From the NCBI GenBank assembly GCA_041686375.1, contig JAWLEB010000004.1:75174-139173 (forward strand): DNA of 64,000 nucleotides, written 5' to 3'. This document shows, piece after piece, positions 45,743 to 51,958 of this stretch. Under the pieces are notes generated by a model, which was not told where the DNA came from, searched no databases, and saw only the letters and a list, made by a program, of their open reading frames with translations. Made by a program: the position numbers and the translations under genes. The stretch comes from JAGXLC01 sp041686375 (lineage in GTDB: Bacteria > Bacteroidota > Bacteroidia > Bacteroidales > UBA12077). Each line of letters starts with the position of its first letter. The first letter of the stretch is position 1.

Positions 45743-46054
45743 TTATACACAAGAAGTTGGTTTGGGAATTCCGGCAATTCTGGAACTCTTTTTTAAAGGT
45801 CCGCCCGGAAATAGTTTGTACAATTCTTTAATATCTGTTATGCCTGATTTCCCAACTTTCCTGATTGTCAGGCTTGCGCCGGCTTCATATTGCTCTCTGA
45901 GATATTTAATCACTTCAAAGTGTTTATCTGTTAATTCTATGCCTTCTTCTTTGGCAATTTCTTTTGCGATATCTTCATTCCATTGCTTGTAGTCTTCTAG
46001 ATATCCTTCTTCGTCTACATTTACTGTTTGTCCCGCTATTGTTTTTTGTGCCAT
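45743..46054 (-). CDS. TusE/DsrC-family sulfur carrier
   Basis: 103 residues. DEEGYLEDYKQWNEDIAKEIA and LTDKHFEVIKYLREQY are family signatures. The flexible C-terminal arm ends AGIPKPTSCV with the essential penultimate cysteine (Cys102). The second cysteine of true DsrC, eleven residues earlier, is replaced by serine (Ser91 in KKSSRIAG). The protein is therefore of the single-cysteine TusE-like class and cannot form the DsrC intramolecular trisulfide. In Escherichia coli TusE relays sulfur for 2-thiouridine. Here it sits in an operon with SQR rather than with tusBCD, so a role in sulfide or sulfane-sulfur handling is inferred. Confidence 0.93.
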   Translation of the reverse strand: MAQKTIAGQTVNVDEEGYLEDYKQWNEDIAKEIAKEEGIELTDKHFEVIKYLREQYEAGASLTIRKVGKSGITDIKELYKLFPGGPLKKSSRIAGIPKPTSCV

Positions 46055-46079
46055 AATTGTAAATTTTAAGATTTATAAA

Positions 46080-46775
46080 TTATTGATTTGTTGATTTTTG
46101 TTGTTGATTTTCCTGGTTTAGTTTTTTGATAAATGTCATAAGGAAACCCATTGTTTTTTTCATCTCTTTTGAATTCATTGTTCTCATGGTTTTCCAAAGA
46201 CTGTATTCTTCAACCTTCTCGCCATCCATTTGCTGATACACATCTGCTGCGTTGTTCATAGTTTTTAACATATCCGTATTGGATAGTTTTTTTAGCGTAT
46301 CTGCTATATATGGTATATTGTCCGCAATTTTACGCAAGTCTTCAGGCGAGATGTGTGTAATTAGTTTATCAGTTATATTTCCTGCTTCTTTTAAAAATTC
46401 GAAATATCCTTTTTCTTCAAATTCATGCAGCTTGTGGATCATATCCACACCTACTTCATTGACGATAGGACTTGCGTCTTTCATCAGGTCATTGATGCTT
46501 TCAAACATTGCAATTACTTCAGTAAAGTTTTTGATATTTTTCAGAAATTTGAATATCAATTGTTTGATGTCATCAATATCCAGCTCAATTCCCTGGTTAT
46601 CCAGTTCTTTCACTGTGGAGTCCCAGGCATCTTTTGTTATAATAGATGTATCAGCAACCAGGTCATCAATCATTTCTCTTTTGAGGCGTTGTTGATTGAC
46701 ATGTTCCAGTACCAGGTCTAATTTCCTGTTGATATCATCTATTTGTGTTTGTATATTTTGATTGTTTTCAGCCAT
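46080..46775 (-). CDS. DUF1641 protein
   Basis: 231 residues, fully helical and acidic. The core, IKNFTEVIAMFESINDLMKDASPIVNEVG then the region HISPEDLRKIADNIPYIADTLKKL, fits DUF1641. This family is often found beside sulfide:quinone oxidoreductase-like flavoproteins and formate dehydrogenase genes. A coiled-coil start (QTQIDDINRKLDLVLEHVNQQR) suggests oligomerisation. No membrane segment and no cysteine are present. It lies 17 bases after the SQR-like gene and 25 bases before tusE. It may be a structural partner of the flavoprotein; the biochemical role is unknown. Confidence 0.88.
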   Translation of the reverse strand: MAENNQNIQTQIDDINRKLDLVLEHVNQQRLKREMIDDLVADTSIITKDAWDSTVKELDNQGIELDIDDIKQLIFKFLKNIKNFTEVIAMFESINDLMKDASPIVNEVGVDMIHKLHEFEEKGYFEFLKEAGNITDKLITHISPEDLRKIADNIPYIADTLKKLSNTDMLKTMNNAADVYQQMDGEKVEEYSLWKTMRTMNSKEMKKTMGFLMTFIKKLNQENQQQKSTNQ

Positions 46776-46792
46776 AAGTGTGTCTTTTATCT

Positions 46793-48022
46793 TTATAATT
46801 TTTTTCCGGCCATAGTCATTTCAGACTCAATAGGCATTTCTTTTCCTTTCAATAGAATATGCCAGTATATCCAACGGAACAATACTTTTCCGTAGTGGTT
46901 CATCTTTGTATTTTTTAGCAGACCAAACGGCCCGATTCCCGGTAATGGGAATGTTCCCGGGAGAGGCTCAGTATCATAGTTAAAATCGATAATGGATCCT
47001 TTGCCAAATCCTGTTTCGATGTAGCAATTGGAGTGTCCGTCGAATTTTGCTCTTAATGCTCTGCCTTCCATTGCGCTAAGCAGGTTATCAAAAACCACAT
47101 CTGATGCAAAGTGGACAACTGATCCGGCTTTTGAGGTAGGAATGTCTGATGCATCGCCCAGAACAAAAATATTTTCATAATTTTTTGAGCGCAATGTGTA
47201 TTTATCGGTGGGTATGAAATTCAGGTCATCTCCCATGCCGCTACGTTCTGCCATTTCGCTGCCTTTATTTGTAGGAATAATTGACAGGACGTCAAAAGGG
47301 ATTTCCTTCTCATCATAAGACCTGATAACTTTTTTTTCATTATCCACTGATTCAAGATAAAAGTCAGGGATAACATTTATGTTTTTTTCCTTAAGCAGTT
47401 CTCCCAGCTTTTTTGATGCTTTAGGTTTGGTAAATGCGCCCGGTAATGGGGTTACAAAGCTGATGTTCACCTTATCACGTATTCCGATTTCCGTGAAATA
47501 TGCATCCGCCAGGAATGAAAACTCGAGTGGTGCAACAGGGCACTTAATGGGTTGTTCCGCTATATTGACCACAAGGTTTCCACCTTCCCAGTCGCGGAAG
47601 AACTCTCTAAGTGCTAATGCACCATCCAATGTATAAAAATCAAATATCTGTTTTCTCCACAATTCACCATTCAAACCGGGTGTGTCATTAATGTCGATGT
47701 TTGTACCTGTTGCAATGATTAAGAAATCATAGTTCAGTACCTGCCCTCCTTCAAGAAGTACACGGTTGTTTTCCGGTTCGACCTTATCTATGCTTTTAAA
47801 CAGTAATTTTACTCCTGAAGGTATAAAATCTGCCTTTGGTTTTATAACATCATCTTTGTTATAAATGCCGAACGGAATGAATAACAATCCGGGCTGATAA
47901 TAATGCGTTTTGTCTTTATCTACGATTGTGATTTCCCATTCGTTCTTGTCTAACGTTTTGCGGAGTTTATTGGCCATAATTGTTCCGCCTGTACCCGCAC
48001 CTAAAATGACAACTTTTTTCAT
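46793..48022 (-). CDS. sqr: Sulfide:quinone oxidoreductase-like FAD flavoprotein
   Basis: 409 residues. The FAD-binding motif GAGTGG is at residues 8-13, with ATGTN near 105 and FVLGDASDIPTSKAGS near 286, as in the SQR/flavocytochrome-c branch of disulfide-reductase flavoproteins. Two cysteines fit the redox pair, Cys161 (IKCPVAPLEF) and Cys333 (HSNCYIETG). The amphipathic C-terminus (HYGKVLFRWIYWHILLKG) suits monotopic membrane binding where quinone is reached. SQR oxidises sulfide to sulfane sulfur. It is the first gene of the operon, with a -7 box and a palindrome upstream. A type assignment within SQRs cannot be made securely. Confidence 0.88.
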   Translation of the reverse strand: MKKVVILGAGTGGTIMANKLRKTLDKNEWEITIVDKDKTHYYQPGLLFIPFGIYNKDDVIKPKADFIPSGVKLLFKSIDKVEPENNRVLLEGGQVLNYDFLIIATGTNIDINDTPGLNGELWRKQIFDFYTLDGALALREFFRDWEGGNLVVNIAEQPIKCPVAPLEFSFLADAYFTEIGIRDKVNISFVTPLPGAFTKPKASKKLGELLKEKNINVIPDFYLESVDNEKKVIRSYDEKEIPFDVLSIIPTNKGSEMAERSGMGDDLNFIPTDKYTLRSKNYENIFVLGDASDIPTSKAGSVVHFASDVVFDNLLSAMEGRALRAKFDGHSNCYIETGFGKGSIIDFNYDTEPLPGTFPLPGIGPFGLLKNTKMNHYGKVLFRWIYWHILLKGKEMPIESEMTMAGKKL

Positions 48023-48080
48023 ATTTTTGTGGTTTTGATGTATTTTTAATCTGTTATTTTATTAACATTAAGATTTTAAA

Positions 48081-48110
48081 CAAAGATAAGTATATCTAAA
48101 TATTTAGATA
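48081..48110 (-). promoter_or_regulatory. Promoter and palindromic operator of the sulfur operon
   Basis: On the minus strand TATCTTTG (48088-48081) is a TAnnTTTG box 58 bases before the sqr-like ATG. Four bases upstream lies a perfect 18-bp palindrome, TATCTAAATATTTAGATA (48093-48110), occupying the -33/spacer zone. This placement fits a repressor or activator site. The divergent Crp/Fnr regulator is the obvious candidate to bind it, though the sequence is not the classic FNR or CRP site. Confidence 0.65.
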
Positions 48111-48124
48111 CATTATTAAAACTA

Positions 48125-48156
48125 ATAAATATCATAAATGATAAATATCATAAATG
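48125..48156. repeat. Perfect 16-bp tandem direct repeat in regulatory region
   Basis: ataaatatcataaatg occurs twice with no spacer, within the region shared by the SQR-like operon and the Crp/Fnr gene, 15 bases from the 18-bp palindrome. It may be a set of additional protein-binding sites. Confidence 0.6.
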
Positions 48157-48284
48157 TGGCTGAATGGTAAAATGTTTATGTTTATCAGAAAAAGAGAGCT
48201 TTAAGGATAGAAGACAGGGTTTGGTTTTTGTGCGAAGAAAATAATACAGGTTAAGAAATATAAATCTCAGACTATAAAGGTATA

Positions 48285-48299
48285 TAATCTAAATGATTA
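48285..48299. promoter_or_regulatory. Inverted repeat just upstream of the Crp/Fnr gene
   Basis: TAATC-taaat-GATTA, an exact 5-bp inverted repeat with a 5-base centre, ending 3 bases before the ATG. It shares the core TCTAAAT with the 18-bp palindrome, so it may be an autoregulatory site. Confidence 0.4.
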
Positions 48300-48302
48300 A
48301 TA

Positions 48303-48998
48303 ATGAAAGAAGAGATAAGGCAGACGAGTTGTGAGAATTGTGTGTACCGTTCATGGGCTTTTGAGAAGCTTACAAATGAGCAATTGAAGGAAATAGATAA
48401 CAGCCGGAAGGAATATTTTTATGGAAAGGGTGAAGTTGTTTATCGAGAAGGAGATAAAGTAGAAAAATTTTTGTATCTGCAGAAGGGACTTGTTAAGCTT
48501 TTGAAAACCGAGAAAAATGAAAAAGAGCACATTATCAGTATTGCCAAGCCTCTCGATTTTATAGGTTTGTTAAGTATCTTTTCAACGCAACAGTATATCT
48601 ATACCATTACCACCGTTGAAGATTCAATTATTTGCGAAGTAGATTTGTCTTTGATTAAAAAGCTTATTAAAGAAAACGGTGATTTTGCACTGGATTTTAT
48701 TGAAAAAATGAGCAAAGTTTTCGATGATGTGATTCATACTCGTTTAAGCATCAGTACAAAACAATTGCGGGGTCGTATTGCCTATATCCTGTTGTTTTTT
48801 GCAGAGCATATATACGGGCATAATGAATACGAACTTCCGGTGAGCCGGAAAGAAATTGCCCAATTAATTGATATGAGCACAGAAAATGTTATCCGCATAT
48901 TGTCTGAATTCAGGAAAGACAATATCATAACCATTGAAGGTAAGAACATTACAATTCATGATACTGAACGTTTAAGAAGAATATATGAACTTGGTTAG
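48303..48998 (+). CDS. Crp/Fnr-family transcriptional regulator
   Basis: 231 residues. The N-terminal cNMP-binding-like beta-roll (YFYGKGEVVYREGDKVEKFLYL) is followed by a dimerisation helix and a C-terminal winged helix (PVSRKEIAQLIDMSTENVIRIL). Three cysteines are present: Cys10 and Cys13 in TSCENC, and Cys111 in DSIICEVD. That is one fewer than the four of FNR, so an FNR-type 4Fe-4S cluster is uncertain and a thiol or sulfane-sulfur switch is possible. It is divergent from the SQR-like operon across 280 bases of structured DNA, making it the likely regulator of that operon. Its end overlaps the mlaF-like gene by 4 bases. Confidence 0.93.
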   Translation: MKEEIRQTSCENCVYRSWAFEKLTNEQLKEIDNSRKEYFYGKGEVVYREGDKVEKFLYLQKGLVKLLKTEKNEKEHIISIAKPLDFIGLLSIFSTQQYIYTITTVEDSIICEVDLSLIKKLIKENGDFALDFIEKMSKVFDDVIHTRLSISTKQLRGRIAYILLFFAEHIYGHNEYELPVSRKEIAQLIDMSTENVIRILSEFRKDNIITIEGKNITIHDTERLRRIYELG

Positions 48999-49762
48999 CT
49001 TTTCCCTGCTTTTCTGAAGTCCCTGACCGTTTTAGCCAGAGTAGTTGCAAACACAAAGCTGTTGAGTTCTTCGTTATCTGCATTCAGGATTTCTTCTTTT
49101 GTTCCTTCCCACCACTTTTGTCCTTCATGGATAAAAATAATTTTTTCTCCGATTTCCATAACTGAATTCATATCGTGGGTATTAATAATCGTGGTCGTAT
49201 TATAATCTTTTGTGATGCTTTTGATTAATTTATCTATCCGTATTGCAGATTGTGGGTCTAATCCCGATATTGGCTCATCAAAAAACAGGTATTTGGGGTT
49301 CAGAGCAATTGCCCGGGCAATGGCAACTCTTTTTTGCATCCCGCCACTTATTTCGGCAGGGTAAAGGTGGTTGGCATTTTTTATGTTTACCCGCTCAAGA
49401 CACTCGTTAACCCTGTTTAATTTTTCATTTTCCGTCATATTTGTAAACATTTCAAGAGGGTATTTTACATTTTCCTCTACAGTAGCAGAATCGAATAGTG
49501 CGCCTCCCTGGAATACCATACCGATATTTTTTCGGATTTCTTTTTTCTTTTTGAAATTCAGCTCATTAAAGATAATGTCGTCATAGTATATTCGTCCGTC
49601 CTCCACATCCAGTAAACCGACTATTGATTTTAGGAGTACAGTTTTTCCTGAGCCGCTTTGCCCGATTATCAGGTTAGTTGTCCGTTCCTCGAATTCTACT
49701 GAAATATCATTCAGGATTTCAACGTTATTAAATGATTTGTATAGGTGTTCAACTTTAATCAT
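48995..49762 (-). CDS. MlaF-like ABC transporter ATP-binding protein
   Basis: 255 residues with Walker A GQSGSGKT, signature ISGGMQKRVAIARA, Walker B YLFFDEPISGLDP and the switch His in INTHDM. The SGLDPxSA segment is typical of MlaF-type ATPases, which power phospholipid or MCE-dependent lipid transport between the membranes. The ATG overlaps the stop of the MlaE-like permease gene by 4 bases, so they form one transcription unit. An MCE-domain protein (MlaD) is not in the window. Confidence 0.93.
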   Translation of the reverse strand: MIKVEHLYKSFNNVEILNDISVEFEERTTNLIIGQSGSGKTVLLKSIVGLLDVEDGRIYYDDIIFNELNFKKKKEIRKNIGMVFQGGALFDSATVEENVKYPLEMFTNMTENEKLNRVNECLERVNIKNANHLYPAEISGGMQKRVAIARAIALNPKYLFFDEPISGLDPQSAIRIDKLIKSITKDYNTTTIINTHDMNSVMEIGEKIIFIHEGQKWWEGTKEEILNADNEELNSFVFATTLAKTVRDFRKAGKS

Positions 49763-50514
49763 GTCAGCAGCAATTGAGTTAAAATGTAATTAAATATGAG
49801 GACAATAATACTGCTGTCTACAACAGCGCGAGTGCTCATTTTTCCTACTTGCAGTGCACCTCCGTAGGCATAATATCCCCGGTATGCCGAAACGGATGTT
49901 ATGAGAAATCCGAAAATAGCTGCTTTAATCAGAGTATAAGTTACATAATACGGAATAAAAGCATACTGAATACCATAGAGATATTCCTCTGAGCTTATGA
50001 CTCCTGTTAATATTCCTCCCAGCCATCCGCCGAACAGACCTATAAATATACTCATGATTGTAAGGAATGGCAGAAAAAATACAGCGGCAATAATTTTAGG
50101 CATGATGAGGTAGCTTGCTGAATTCACTCCCATAATTTCCAGGGCATCTATCTGTTCTGTTATTCTCATTGTTCCCAGCTCGGAGGCAATATTAGAGCCA
50201 ATTTTGCCGGCCAGAATTAAAGCTACTATTGTAGATGAAAATTCGAGAAGCAGTATATCCCTTACAGTAAGTCCTATCAGGTAGGTCGGATATAAGGGGC
50301 TGTCAGTATTATAAGACGTTTGTATTGTGATGACCATACCTATAAAGATTGAGATAATAGCTACAATCCCCATTGAGTTTATGCCGAGAAATTCTATTTC
50401 CTTCAAAGTTTGCCGGTAGTACATCCTCTGTTTTTCAGGCGGAACAAAAACCCGTCCCATTAAAATCATATATCTTCCTATATGAACTAAAAGTTCTTTT
50501 ATGGGCTTGATCAT
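49759..50514 (-). CDS. MlaE-like ABC transporter permease
   Basis: 251 residues, five to six membrane helices. ITEQIDALEIMGVNSASYLIMPKIIA is the permease signature that couples to the ATPase, with LEFSSTIVALILAGKIGSNIASELGTM before it. This matches MlaE (YrbE). It overlaps the ATPase gene behind it and the sirtuin gene in front by 4 bases each, so the sirtuin, permease and ATPase genes are cotranscribed. Function is inferred as lipid trafficking that maintains outer-membrane asymmetry. Confidence 0.94.
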   Translation of the reverse strand: MIKPIKELLVHIGRYMILMGRVFVPPEKQRMYYRQTLKEIEFLGINSMGIVAIISIFIGMVITIQTSYNTDSPLYPTYLIGLTVRDILLLEFSSTIVALILAGKIGSNIASELGTMRITEQIDALEIMGVNSASYLIMPKIIAAVFFLPFLTIMSIFIGLFGGWLGGILTGVISSEEYLYGIQYAFIPYYVTYTLIKAAIFGFLITSVSAYRGYYAYGGALQVGKMSTRAVVDSSIIVLIFNYILTQLLLT

Positions 50515-51209
50515 TTGTCGGAATATTTAGAGATGAGCTCTTCTTTTAATTTGGGAACTCCTGTGCTTGCTTTTTCTCTTATGGTTATTATTTTATCCTG
50601 ACGACCGGTAATTGCCGAACCCGGATCTACTATATAAACAGGAATATTCTGCGGGGCATAATCTACCAGCCCTGCCGCAGGGTATACCTGCAGGGAAGTT
50701 CCTATAACTGCATAGATTTCTGCTGTTTGTGATATTTGTACAGCATCCCTGATCGCAGGTACCGCTTCGCCAAACCACACAACATGAGGACGTAACTGAT
50801 ACCCTTTTTCACATTTATCACCCAGATTGAGTTCTGCTCCTTCGATATTGTAAACTAAACCAGGGTCGCCTGTACTTCTTGCTTTTCGTATCTCTCCATG
50901 AAGATGTAAAACTTTGCTGCTTCCAGCTCTTTCGTGCAGGTCATCAACATTTTGGGTGATAATTTGAACATCGAAATAGTTTTCCAGCTCTACCAATGCT
51001 TTGTGTCCCTCATTTGGTTTTGCTTCTAACAATTGCTTTCTGCGCTCATTGTAAAACCTGAGCACAAGCTCCGGATCCCGCTCCCATGCTTCAGGGCTTG
51101 CAACCTCTGTAACGTCGTATTGTTCCCATAGACCGCCCATATCACGGAAAGTTTTAAGTCCGCTTTCCGCACTTATACCTGAACCCGTAAGGACAACCAG
51201 TTTTTTCAT
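50511..51209 (-). CDS. cobB: NAD-dependent protein deacylase (sirtuin)
   Basis: 232 residues. The NAD-binding GSGISAESGLKTFRDMGGLW and catalytic QNVDDLHERAGSSKVLHLHGE (His) are clear. FYNERR supplies the Tyr and Arg that in class III sirtuins favour succinyl or malonyl groups. The zinc site is unusual: in the segment after the catalytic HGE (RSTGDP to DKCEKG) only one cysteine remains of the usual four, so the structural zinc is probably absent. It is the first gene of a unit with the MlaE and MlaF-like genes; a reason for this is not evident. Confidence 0.93.
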   Translation of the reverse strand: MKKLVVLTGSGISAESGLKTFRDMGGLWEQYDVTEVASPEAWERDPELVLRFYNERRKQLLEAKPNEGHKALVELENYFDVQIITQNVDDLHERAGSSKVLHLHGEIRKARSTGDPGLVYNIEGAELNLGDKCEKGYQLRPHVVWFGEAVPAIRDAVQISQTAEIYAVIGTSLQVYPAAGLVDYAPQNIPVYIVDPGSAITGRQDKIITIREKASTGVPKLKEELISKYSDK

Positions 51210-51388
51210 TGCACTGTGGTTTTAGGTTTCTGCAAATTTAATGATTTTTGAATACTATCCTGAATTATCCAAGTATCATGTTTGGGATAGATGAGAAATA
51301 TGGAGATCCAAAAACCGGACATTTTACCAATGGGCTTTTACAGCAAATCATAGTGGGTAATTGATATTGCTATAAAGTAGACTCAAAA

Positions 51389-51748
51389 TTAAATTTTATC
51401 GGGTTCTTCGATGGTAAATTTACTCTCCTTGTCTCCTGTATTTATAGTTGTTGCCGGTTCAAACAAAAGCAGCTGAGCCTCATGATCGGCAATAGCTCTG
51501 TGTTTTACGCCACGTGGAATAATAACAAACTCACCTTCTCTAAGCTCCAGAGTTTTATCTTCCAGCTCCATTTTCATGTTTCCCTTCCAGACAAGGAACA
51601 TCTCGTCTTCGTATTGGTGCTTATGCCATATAAATTTTCCCAATACCTTGACAAGCTTGACATGCTGGTCGTTTAATTCACCTATTATTTTAGGATCCCA
51701 GTAATCTTTTACTTTCTGAAATTTATTGTATACATTGATTTTTTCCAT
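51389..51748 (-). CDS. Small cupin-domain protein
   Basis: 119 residues forming a single cupin barrel. The first cupin motif appears as IWHKHQYEDEMFLVWKG (two His, Glu) and the second as GEFVIIPRGVKHRAIADHEAQ (His). These are the metal ligands of the fold. The substrate is unknown; such one-domain cupins include sugar isomerases, dioxygenases and regulatory proteins. Transcribed alone, divergent from the serine hydrolase gene. Confidence 0.93.
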   Translation of the reverse strand: MEKINVYNKFQKVKDYWDPKIIGELNDQHVKLVKVLGKFIWHKHQYEDEMFLVWKGNMKMELEDKTLELREGEFVIIPRGVKHRAIADHEAQLLLFEPATTINTGDKESKFTIEEPDKI

Positions 51749-51958
51749 AATAACTATAATTTTTGTTGCCGTAATTATATAATGTGCAAGTCACAGCGAC
51801 TATTTTTTTACTTTTGTGCAAATCCAATTTAATAATTATATTAATTCATATCAAGTGGAGTTTATCCTTTTCTTAAAATTTAGTACTTTTATATTTTAAA
51901 ATGAATAACAGAAAATTAACCATCACCATTTAATGTAATATTTCTTAAAAATAGATAG

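Noticed and set aside
45224..48022. Dissimilatory sulfite-reductase (Dsr) or Sox pathway
   Set aside because: DsrE- and DsrC-like proteins occur, but dsrAB, dsrMKJOP and sox genes are absent and the DsrC cysteine pair is incomplete.
48125..48156. Tandem repeat considered as a CRISPR
   Set aside because: Only two copies with no spacers and no cas genes; better explained as binding sites.
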